This document shows positions 9,174-16,382 of a DNA stretch of 64,000 bases, one piece after another. This stretch comes from Flectobacillus longus (GTDB lineage: Bacteria; Bacteroidota; Bacteroidia; Cytophagales; Spirosomataceae), in NCBI RefSeq assembly GCF_030056705.1, contig NZ_JASHIC010000026.1, positions 1 through 64,000 of the forward strand, given 5' to 3'. The notes under the pieces are model-generated. The model had not been told where the DNA came from, did no database searches, and was given only the letters and a program-made list of their open reading frames with translations. Every line of letters begins with the position of its first letter. The stretch's first letter is position 1. Both the position numbers and the translations under genes were made by a program.

Positions 9174-10130
9174 ATGAACAAAGAACTATTAAAAAAATCA
9201 CAATCACTGATTGCACTTCTGTTGCTCTGTATTGTCATAAGTATTCTTTCTGATAAATTTCTTTCTGCCAATAATATCTGGAATGTACTGCGTCAGATTT
9301 CGGTAAACGTCTGTATTTCCACAGGTATGACCTTAGTTGTCTTGATGGCAGGAATCGACTTGTCGGTTGGTTCTGTGTTGGCGTTTACTTCGGTGATTTG
9401 TGCAGGTTTGCTCAAAGACGGAATCACCATTGGAGCTCTGAATATTCATGTAGGTTTTACCATTTTTGGCGGTATTTTGGCCGCTATTATTGTAGGCTTG
9501 TTGATTGGACTTTTCAATGGTTTGGTGATTACCAAATTCTCCTTGCCACCCTTTGTGGCTACGCTTGCGATGCTCACCATAGCCCGTGGTGCAACCATGC
9601 TTTATACCCAAGGGATTCCTATTTCTAACCTAGGTCCCAAATTTGAATATATTGGTTCTGGTTGGTTGATTGGTATTCCTGTACCTGTCTGGATTTCGAT
9701 TTTATTGGTATTATTGGTGGTGTTTATCAGTCAGAAAACGGCTTTCGGACGTCATATCTATGCGATTGGAGGTAATGAAAAAGCAGCTTTTCTGTCTGGA
9801 ATCAATATACAAGTTACTAAACTTATCGTGTATGGTATTTCAGGAATGATGGCAGCAGTGGGAGGAATCATGGTTACTTCTCGACTTAATTCTGCACAGC
9901 CAAATGCGGGTGCAAGCTACGAACTCGACTCTATTGCAGCAGTAGTAATTGGTGGTACTTCGCTATCAGGAGGAATTGGCACAGTGACTGGCACTGTGAT
10001 TGGTGCAGCGATTATTGGGGTGCTCAACAACGGCTTGGTGCTTTTGAATGTATCACCGTTTTGGCAACAAGTAGTAAAAGGTTTGGTGATTTTATTAGCC
10101 GTAATTATTGACCGTAAGAGTAAAAAATAA
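9174..10130 (+). CDS. Sugar ABC importer permease, RbsC type
   Basis: Protein of 318 residues, highly hydrophobic with roughly 8-10 membrane segments, matching RbsC/BPD_transp_2. The loop AGIDLSVGSVLAF and the coupling segment AAVVIGGTSLSGGIGTV are characteristic. It probably forms a homodimer with the tandem ATPase. Its stop codon (TAA 10128-10130) overlaps the ATG of the kinase gene by one base, a clear sign of co-expression. Confidence 0.93.
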   Translation: MNKELLKKSQSLIALLLLCIVISILSDKFLSANNIWNVLRQISVNVCISTGMTLVVLMAGIDLSVGSVLAFTSVICAGLLKDGITIGALNIHVGFTIFGGILAAIIVGLLIGLFNGLVITKFSLPPFVATLAMLTIARGATMLYTQGIPISNLGPKFEYIGSGWLIGIPVPVWISILLVLLVVFISQKTAFGRHIYAIGGNEKAAFLSGINIQVTKLIVYGISGMMAAVGGIMVTSRLNSAQPNAGASYELDSIAAVVIGGTSLSGGIGTVTGTVIGAAIIGVLNNGLVLLNVSPFWQQVVKGLVILLAVIIDRKSKK

Positions 10131-11629
10131 TGAAATATATTTTAGCCATTGACCAAGGTACAAGCAGTACTAAATCTATAATTTTTGATAACCAAGGAAA
10201 AGTTATCAGTAAAGGTCATGCCGATTTACATACCAATTATTTCGATAATGGTTTTGTGGAACAAGACCCAGAAGAGATTTTTCAAAATGTATTAACTTCT
10301 GTGAGTCTGTGTTTAGAGGATTTTCAGCAAAAAGGATACAATCCCAAGGATATTGCTTCGTGTGGCATTAGCAATCAGCGAGAAACTTTTGTGCTTTGGG
10401 ACAAAACTGGAAAAGCACTGTCGCCAGCCGTGGTTTGGGCTTGCAAAAGGTCTACGCAGGTTTGTGAAAATCTCATTAACCAAGGACAAAATGAGTTGAT
10501 AAAACAACATACAGGTTTGATAATTGACCCATATTTTTCAGGAACCAAATTACTATGGTTACTGGAAAATAACCCTGATTTAAAGACTCAACTCGATCAA
10601 GGAGAGGTATATTTTGGTACAGTAGATTGCTGGCTTTTATACAAACTTACCGAAGGTAAATCGTATAAAACTGACCATACCAATGCGCACAGAACCCTTT
10701 TGCTCAATATCCATTCTTTGACTTGGGATAAAGAAATTTTAGCACTTTGGGGACTCGAAAAACTTCATTTACCAGAAGTACATCCTTCTTCTTACGATTA
10801 TGGCAACTGGACTTATTCCGATGAAAAATCTGCTGTTGGAGTTTTAGCACAAAATCAATTGCCTATTACTGCTCTCATTGGCGATTCTCATGCGGCAACA
10901 TTTGGGGAAGGCTGTTTCGAAAAAGGAACTGCCAAAGCAACACTAGGCACTGGCTGTTCGATTATGTCCAACATTGGTAGTGAACCATTAATCTCCTCAA
11001 ATGGCATGTTAACCACCGTTTGCTGGAGTGTAGAGGGAAGAGTAGATTATGCGTTTGAAGGAGCTATTGTTTCATGTGGCTCAACGATTGAGTGGTTAAA
11101 AAACGAATTAAAATTTTTCACTCATCCTGCTGAAACCGATGATTTAGCCCAAAAAGTAAAAGATAATGCTGGCGTATATCTGATTCCTGCCTTTAGTGGC
11201 TTAGGTGCACCACATTGGCAAATGAGCCGAAAAGCTTCCATTCAGGGTATTACTTTTGGTACAAGCATCCATCACATTGTTCGTGCAGCCTTAGAAAGTA
11301 TTCCTTACCAAATCAAAGATGTACTCGATGCTATGAGTAAGGATATGGGCAAAGACTTTAGTTCGATTTCAATCAATGGAGGTATTAGTCACAACAAATT
11401 TGTTACTACTTTCTTGGCTGATTTACTGGGTTTTTCCATCAAAAAACAAGCAAATCATGATATATCGGCATTAGGTGCTGCGTATTTGGCAGGTCTTAAA
11501 AGCGGTGTTTATCAGAGCATTGATACTTTGTCAGAACTTTGCAAAGCCAATATTACCAGCATCGAACCTGCTGACAATACCCTTGTACGGACCTATTATG
11601 AAGGTTGGCAAAAAGCTTTAAATGGATAA
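10130..11629 (+). CDS. FGGY-family carbohydrate kinase (glycerol-kinase-like)
   Basis: Cytoplasmic kinase of 499 residues. The N-terminal DQGTSSTKSIIFD is the phosphate-1 motif. GISNQRETFVLWD and AVVWACKRS resemble glycerol kinase strongly. C-terminal FGGY signature region: ISINGGISHNKFV with ALGAAYLAG. Close similarity to glycerol kinase does not settle the substrate. In this operon, with an isomerase upstream and transketolase subunits, a ketose kinase is more likely than glycerol phosphorylation (apulose kinase is one FGGY precedent). Overlaps the permease gene by 1 base. Confidence 0.82.
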   Translation: MKYILAIDQGTSSTKSIIFDNQGKVISKGHADLHTNYFDNGFVEQDPEEIFQNVLTSVSLCLEDFQQKGYNPKDIASCGISNQRETFVLWDKTGKALSPAVVWACKRSTQVCENLINQGQNELIKQHTGLIIDPYFSGTKLLWLLENNPDLKTQLDQGEVYFGTVDCWLLYKLTEGKSYKTDHTNAHRTLLLNIHSLTWDKEILALWGLEKLHLPEVHPSSYDYGNWTYSDEKSAVGVLAQNQLPITALIGDSHAATFGEGCFEKGTAKATLGTGCSIMSNIGSEPLISSNGMLTTVCWSVEGRVDYAFEGAIVSCGSTIEWLKNELKFFTHPAETDDLAQKVKDNAGVYLIPAFSGLGAPHWQMSRKASIQGITFGTSIHHIVRAALESIPYQIKDVLDAMSKDMGKDFSSISINGGISHNKFVTTFLADLLGFSIKKQANHDISALGAAYLAGLKSGVYQSIDTLSELCKANITSIEPADNTLVRTYYEGWQKALNG

Positions 11630-11951
11630 GAAATGAACTCTACGGAATAACGATATTTTTCTGTCAGGGTACGACAGAAGTATTGATACAGAATTATGAA
11701 TGTATTTTTTTAATTATCAATATATTACATTCACTATTGATAAAATATTATTTTGCTTTAGTATATTATTTATATCCAAACAGAAACAAACACACCTTTC
11801 TTAACACCTCACTTTACAAAAGCTCCCATTAATTGACAATTGAGTTGCAACGTAAAATAAAGATTGAGTTGATTAGTATTTAGTATGCTGATTACGAGAA
11901 TCTTATATTTAAAATTTGCGACTCACTATCCATCATTAATACTCACTATCC
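11630..11951 (+). other. AT-rich intergenic stretch with a hairpin and a duplicated 13-mer at the start codon
   Basis: No gene is supported here. An inverted repeat TTCTGTC/GACAGAA lies at 11659-11679 without a T-tract. The 13-mer ACTCACTATCCAT occurs at 11921-11933 and again at 11941-11953, the second copy running into the ATG of the next gene. The rest is AT-rich with no clear TAnnTTTG promoter. Confidence 0.4.
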
Positions 11952-13442
11952 ATGAAACACATTTTATTAACGATGACACTGCTGTTTGGAATGTTGCAAA
12001 CGGGTGTAGCTCAAAATAAACCTCGTACTATCGTCACCACAGATGGAGAGATAGATGATGTTGATTCGTTTATTCGAATGCTATTGTATAGCAACGAATT
12101 CAATCTCGAAGGACTCATTTATAGTAGTTCGCAGTGGCATTATAAAGGTGATGGAAAAGGAACGGTTTTTACTTCAGAAATGGAAATGACCGCCAAGTTG
12201 TATGGTGCTAAAACGTCGCTTCGTTGGCCAGGAACGCAATGGATTCAAGATTTATTGAAAGAATATTCGAAAGTATATCCCAATCTGTTGAAGCATGATA
12301 AAGCATATCCAAGTCCAGCTTACCTGACAAAACTTATTCGTGTAGGAAACATAGATTTTGAAGGTGAAATGGAAAAGGATACAGAGGGGTCAAACTTTAT
12401 CAAAGCCAAATTGCTAGATAATGACATGAGTCCTTTGTTTTTACAGATTTGGGGTGGTACCAACACCATTGCAAGAGCATTAAAGTCTATTGAGGATGAA
12501 TATGGAAAAACTCCTCAATGGAAATCAATTTATGAGAAAGTTTGTAAAAAAACGGTACTTTATGCTGTACTTGACCAAGACGCTACCTATCGCAAGTACG
12601 TTTCTGTTAAATGGCCTGATATTAAAATTTTCTATAACTCGAATCAATTTTGGTGTTTTGCATATCCTTGGCCACGTGTAGTTCCTGAGGCATTGCAGCC
12701 GTATTTGAGGGGAGCATTTATGGGTAAAAATATTATCAAAAATCATGGTCCATTGTTAGAAAAATACTATTCATGGGGCGATGGACAAAAGCAAGAAGGC
12801 GACGACGATCATAAACATGGTACATTGGAGGAAATGAATAAACAGAAGATGACCCAATATGACTTTATTTCAGAAGGAGATTCGCCTGCGTATTTTCAAC
12901 TGATTGATGTAGGTTTAATGAACAAAAATAACCCTGAGTATGGTGGTTGGGGTGGAAGAATGGTTCAATCTACCTCAAATCCACATCGTTGGGAAGATGG
13001 CAATCATGTAAAAGATTATAATCCTTATACCAAAAAAGAAGATACGGCTTTTCCACAAACTCGTTGGGTGGAAGCGCTGCAATTAGATTTTGCTGCTCGT
13101 GCAGATTGGTGTATCAAACCTTATGCTGAAGCCAACCATGCACCAAAATTGAGCCTCAAAAATGGAAACTTCAAGAAGGTAAAAGCTGGACAAAGTATCT
13201 TGTTGGAAGCAAGTGCTAAAGACCCCGACAAAAATCAAGTGGCTTTTACTTTTTGGCAGTATCCCGAAGCAGGTACATATCCTCAGTCTGTAACGATTAG
13301 TCCTGAGGGAAATAATAAAGTTAAAGTAGCTATTCCATCAGATGCCCAAAAGGGACAAACAATTCATATTATTGTAGAAGGTCGTGACAATGGAACTCCC
13401 TCTATTATTCGCTATCAAAGAGCAATTTTAAAAGTGGAATAA
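11952..13442 (+). CDS. Secreted nucleoside-hydrolase-like protein (DUF1593), second copy
   Basis: Protein of 496 residues with a clear signal peptide (MKHILLTMTLLFGMLQTGVA). It shares the domain plan of 1879-3483: DxxxDD loop TTDGEIDDVD (D31, D35, D36), the segment GGTNTIARALKSIE that closely matches GGQSTIARALKSIE of the first copy, YGGWGGR, and a C-terminal beta-sandwich (from about PKLSLKNGNF). The two proteins are clear paralogues but not recent duplicates. It ends just before a strong terminator, which closes the sugar module. It likely acts outside the cytoplasm on a glycoside whose sugar is taken up by the ABC importer; the substrate is inferred from context only. Confidence 0.75.
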   Translation: MKHILLTMTLLFGMLQTGVAQNKPRTIVTTDGEIDDVDSFIRMLLYSNEFNLEGLIYSSSQWHYKGDGKGTVFTSEMEMTAKLYGAKTSLRWPGTQWIQDLLKEYSKVYPNLLKHDKAYPSPAYLTKLIRVGNIDFEGEMEKDTEGSNFIKAKLLDNDMSPLFLQIWGGTNTIARALKSIEDEYGKTPQWKSIYEKVCKKTVLYAVLDQDATYRKYVSVKWPDIKIFYNSNQFWCFAYPWPRVVPEALQPYLRGAFMGKNIIKNHGPLLEKYYSWGDGQKQEGDDDHKHGTLEEMNKQKMTQYDFISEGDSPAYFQLIDVGLMNKNNPEYGGWGGRMVQSTSNPHRWEDGNHVKDYNPYTKKEDTAFPQTRWVEALQLDFAARADWCIKPYAEANHAPKLSLKNGNFKKVKAGQSILLEASAKDPDKNQVAFTFWQYPEAGTYPQSVTISPEGNNKVKVAIPSDAQKGQTIHIIVEGRDNGTPSIIRYQRAILKVE

Positions 13443-13475
13443 TTCTTTATTTACGCTTAAAGTATTCTGTTTTAT

Positions 13476-13515
13476 CCCCTAGTGCTGAGTTTATTAGCTC
13501 CACTAGGGGATTTTT
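13476..13515 (+). terminator. Intrinsic terminator closing the sugar module
   Basis: Perfect 9-bp stem CCCCTAGTG (13476-13484) / CACTAGGGG (13501-13509) followed by ATTTTTG. It lies 34 bases after the stop of the second DUF1593 gene. Confidence 0.8.
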
Positions 13516-13686
13516 GTAATTGGTAGATTGCCTTCATTTTTAGGAAGCTATCTTGAATATTTTTCTTGAAATAGATTCAAAAAAAGTGCGTACATTCAGC
13601 TATGACTTTTTATTGATAAAAGTAAATTAAGAAGCCTGAGGAGCTTATTTTTATAGGAGTGTCCAGAAAAAAACTCACATAAAAGC

Positions 13687-13716
13687 TTTGCAATTTTAAA
13701 TAGTCCTATAGTTTTG
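13687..13716 (+). promoter_or_regulatory. Bacteroidota-type promoter for ECF sigma gene 1
   Basis: TTTG at 13687-13690, an 18-base spacer, then TAGTTTTG at 13709-13716, matching -33 TTTG and -7 TAnnTTTG with a spacer one base short of the usual 19-21. Transcription would begin near 13722, about 40 bases before the conserved ECF reading frame. Confidence 0.5.
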
Positions 13717-13826
13717 TAAATCGAATTTATGAGAACTAATCATTAATAATTCTATTTAAGCCCATCAAAAACGCGCCAACACATAGCGATATAGAACTTT
13801 TTTCACTTCTTCAGGAAGGAAAATCA

Positions 13827-14351
13827 ATGGCCTTTGACGAAATATATGAGCGTTACTGGTCAAAACTATATGCCTATGCCTACAATCGCTTGCGTGATAA
13901 AGAAACCTGTGAAGAAATCATCCAAGAAGTATTCGTGAGTTTGTGGGCCAATCGCAAAACGACCAAAATCGAAAGCTCTGTTTCTGGCTATCTCTATCAG
14001 GCGGTTAAGTTTCAGATGCTGAATTTTATGAAATCAGCAGAAGTTAGAAATAACTATCTAGCGCAATTTACCCATTTCCGAGAACAACTTTTTGACGATT
14101 CCAACAACGAGAGTATTGCCTTCAATGAACTTCGTATGATGCTGGAAAAAAGCATGAGCGACTTACCCGAAAAATGCCAAGAAGTATTTCGCATGAGTCG
14201 TGTGCAACATTTGAGCATTCAAGAAATTGCCCAGCAATTAAATATTTCACACAAAACCGTCGAAAACCACTTAACAAAAGCTCTCAAACATCTTCGTGAA
14301 GATTTAGGAGATTTCTTGATTTTGATGGTTGTATTTGGAATAATGGGATAG
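13827..14351 (+). CDS. ECF RNA polymerase sigma factor 1 (start codon uncertain)
   Basis: RpoE-type sigma factor of at least 174 residues. Region 2 contains YNRLRDKETCEEIIQEVFV and SLWANR; region 4 contains PEKCQEVFRMSRVQHLS and the helix-turn-helix LNISHKTVENHL. Given as starting at the first ATG, but the same frame is open upstream and encodes NAPTHSDIELFSLLQEGKS, which aligns with the first helix of the ECF proteins at 44227 and 63004. No ATG, GTG or TTG exists between the in-frame stop at 13737 and 13827; an ATC at 13764 sits exactly where a start codon would be expected. It is followed by its FecR partner and should drive susC1. Confidence 0.85.
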   Translation: MAFDEIYERYWSKLYAYAYNRLRDKETCEEIIQEVFVSLWANRKTTKIESSVSGYLYQAVKFQMLNFMKSAEVRNNYLAQFTHFREQLFDDSNNESIAFNELRMMLEKSMSDLPEKCQEVFRMSRVQHLSIQEIAQQLNISHKTVENHLTKALKHLREDLGDFLILMVVFGIMG

Positions 14352-14542
14352 GAGTAGATGGACTTTCTTCAAAATTGAGAAATAATCACTTATTCACTCA
14401 ATCAACAACCCCTCAATATCTAAGCATTTTTACTCAAAAATAAATTTTTATTAAATTTTTTTCTTTTGGAGTAGGTGTAATTGCATCTTCAATTTACTTC
14501 ACTATTAGAAAGGAGTAAAATCATATTTGGTGTTTTTCGAAA

Positions 14543-15559
14543 ATGTCCAAATATTCTTTGAGTCCTTTTATAGACTATCATAAATATATGCAAGACCGTA
14601 AATTATTAATTCTGTTTGAAAAATATCAGCAAGGAAAGTGTTCGACTGCTGAGAAAATCTTGATTGAACAATGGTTAGATTCATTGACTGAAAACACGGA
14701 TGAATCGCTAGAAAAGGAAATCGCTAAAGAAGGTGCTTTGAAGAGGAAAATGTATCAACAAATTCAAGCACGTTTGAGCGAGGAAACCCCTGCTAGAATA
14801 ATACCATTTGGATTCAATAAGATTGCCAGAATTGCTGCGTCTGTACTATTGGTAATGGGCGGTGTGTTTGCTTTGAGCCCAATGGGTTATGATACGTTTG
14901 ATTTAAAAAATGAAACTTTTCAAGCCTTTTCGGTTGGTAAAACTAAAAAGGTGATATTGGAAGATGGCAGTATTATTTGGTTAAAGGGGAACAGTTCATT
15001 GACATATCCTGAGCATTTTGTGAATGCTACCCGTGAAGTAAATTTGATTGGAGAGGCGCTATTTGAGGTTGCCAAAGATGCAAGTCATCCTTTTATCGTT
15101 CACTCCAATGGCATGAATACCAAGGTGTTGGGGACAAGTTTTAATATTAGACCAGTTGGCAATCACGTGGAGGTGGTAGTATTTACGGGCAAAGTGGCAG
15201 TTTCGTTGGCAAACAGTAGTAAGCATATTTTGGTACTTCCATCAGAAAAGGCCATTTGTATGCCACAAGAAAAGGAGATTAAAGCAGCAACAGCAGAAAA
15301 TACTGCTTCGTATTTGCTTAATACTGAGTATAATATGAGTTTTGAAGACGCTCGTATGTCGGATGTATTAGAAAAAATATCGACCAAGTTTGATGTAGAT
15401 TTCGAACTTACTAATAATACGATAGGTAACTGTTTAATCACCGCAGATTTTACAGACCAGTCATTGGATAAAACCATGACGATTCTTTGTCAGATTATGA
15501 ATGGCAGTTGTGTGATTGAGGGGAATAAAGTTTTTTTGAAAGCAGAAGGGTGTAGGTAA
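14543..15559 (+). CDS. FecR-family anti-sigma factor 1
   Basis: Protein of 338 residues (323 if the ATG at 14588, MQDRKLLIL, is the true start). The layout is cytoplasmic anti-sigma segment (about 1-90), one membrane helix (IARIAASVLLVMGGVFAL, near 95-112), periplasmic FecR domain (VGKTKKVILEDGSIIWL ... NLIGEALFEVAKD ... VLGTSFNIR) and a C-terminal DUF4974 module (MSFEDARMSDVLEKIS). It should sequester the ECF sigma encoded upstream and release it when the STN domain of SusC1 signals substrate binding. Confidence 0.88.
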   Translation: MSKYSLSPFIDYHKYMQDRKLLILFEKYQQGKCSTAEKILIEQWLDSLTENTDESLEKEIAKEGALKRKMYQQIQARLSEETPARIIPFGFNKIARIAASVLLVMGGVFALSPMGYDTFDLKNETFQAFSVGKTKKVILEDGSIIWLKGNSSLTYPEHFVNATREVNLIGEALFEVAKDASHPFIVHSNGMNTKVLGTSFNIRPVGNHVEVVVFTGKVAVSLANSSKHILVLPSEKAICMPQEKEIKAATAENTASYLLNTEYNMSFEDARMSDVLEKISTKFDVDFELTNNTIGNCLITADFTDQSLDKTMTILCQIMNGSCVIEGNKVFLKAEGCR

Positions 15560-16235
15560 ATTGTTGATTTTTGAGTTGGGGACAAGGATTTTTGGTTTGT
15601 GAATAAAACAATCTGTAAGATTGAAAAAGTTATAAAAGTATTTTGAATATGAGGGGCTCCTTAGAATATGTTTAAATTTTATAAGTCATTAAAAATGTTG
15701 TATTTGGTTTAATGAAATCCTATTGTTTGAGCCGCAGGCGAGGTGGGTCGCCACTTCGATTAGGATTTCTTGACTTTCTTTTGCGGCCGCCGCTGCGGTT
15801 ACTTTTCTTGTGTTAGACGGGCACGCCTAGTGAAGAAAAGTAAGGAGTGGCGAAGGGAAATTTTGTTTTTTCGACAAATGCTTAATGGTTTTTTCAAACA
15901 CGCTCCAATAACAGATATACCATTAACAAATAACATTCAACTACAGAATATTTTAATAAAGAATAATCAATCATTTAGACTAGTTCCAGTAGTCAAGATG
16001 AGAAGTTAGATAAATAGAAAGAATCATCGTTTTGATCTGAAAGAGATTCTTCCAGAATGAATTAGTGCAAAATAAGATTGTATCAATTTTTAATGTAAAA
16101 TGCTAATAATTCAAAATTTACAATCACAACTCAGCACTAAAATTTTTATCACTCTAAAAATTAAATTTCCTTAACTAATTCGTCAACCCTTAAAGCCAAA
16201 ACGTCAAATGAAAAAAATCCAAGCATAAAAAAAGA
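15560..16235 (+). other. Long intergenic region before susC1
   Basis: Holds repeat R1 copy 2 (15664-15886) and then about 350 bases of AT-rich sequence with no supported gene. A short open frame at 15770-16009 lies mostly in the repeat and is not credible. The sense promoter of susC1, presumably ECF-dependent, should lie here or in the 16100-16230 segment; two GTCAA words (16178 and 16202 area) are the only repeated motif I can see and are weak evidence. Confidence 0.4.
15664..15886 (+). repeat. R1 repeat, copy 2 (with GC-rich insertions)
   Basis: Same hairpins: GAAATCCT (15714-15721) / AGGATTTC (15762-15769) and TTACTTTTCTT (15799-15809) / AAGAAAAGTAA (15833-15843). Three short GC-rich insertions are placed in loops or between stems: GTGGGTCGCCACTTCGAT, GCGGCCGCCGCTGC and GACGGGCACGCCTAG. 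Confidence 0.85.
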
Positions 16236-16258
16236 CAAGAGTGGTTCCAGCACTCTTG
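16228..16258 (-). terminator. Minus-strand intrinsic terminator in the susC1 leader
   Basis: Perfect 8-bp stem CAAGAGTG (16236-16243) / CACTCTTG (16251-16258) with a 7-base loop. On the plus strand there is no T-tract after it; on the minus strand it is followed by TCTTTTTTTATG, so it can only work as a terminator for antisense transcription. Confidence 0.7.
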
Positions 16259-16347
16259 CCCTCGAATTTATTTGTTTCGTCACACCGCTCGGCAGCGGTG
16301 GCGAGAAAATATTGTCTTATCCCTCCATTTCAAAAAAGAATAAAACC
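16228..16347 (-). ncRNA. Predicted antisense RNA to the susC1 leader (about 120 nt)
   Basis: A minus-strand promoter (16352-16382) and a minus-strand intrinsic terminator (16228-16258) bracket this segment. The predicted RNA would start near 16346, run antisense to the untranslated leader of susC1, contain a second hairpin (CACCGCT/AGCGGTG, 16283-16300) and end in the T-tract at about 16228. The same architecture with the same distances occurs at susC2. Precedent: cis-antisense RNAs repress susC-type genes in Bacteroides (e.g. DonS). Existence here is inferred from sequence only. Confidence 0.6.
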
Positions 16348-16351
16348 CAAT

Positions 16352-16382
16352 CAAAGGTATGACAGAAAATTATCGAATCAAA
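16352..16382 (-). promoter_or_regulatory. Antisense promoter overlapping the susC1 start codon
   Basis: On the minus strand: TTTG (16382-16379), 19-base spacer, TACCTTTG (16359-16352). This matches the Bacteroidota -33/-7 consensus exactly. The last base of the -7 box on the plus strand is the A of the susC1 ATG. Confidence 0.6.

Noticed and set aside
15770-16009. Open frame of 79 codons after FecR 1.
   Set aside because: It lies largely in repeat R1 copy 2, with its GC-rich insertions, and encodes nothing recognisable.
16228-16258. Hairpin as a sense-strand attenuator of susC1.
   Set aside because: No T-tract follows on the plus strand, while a good one follows on the minus strand; the antisense terminator reading fits better and is repeated at susC2.
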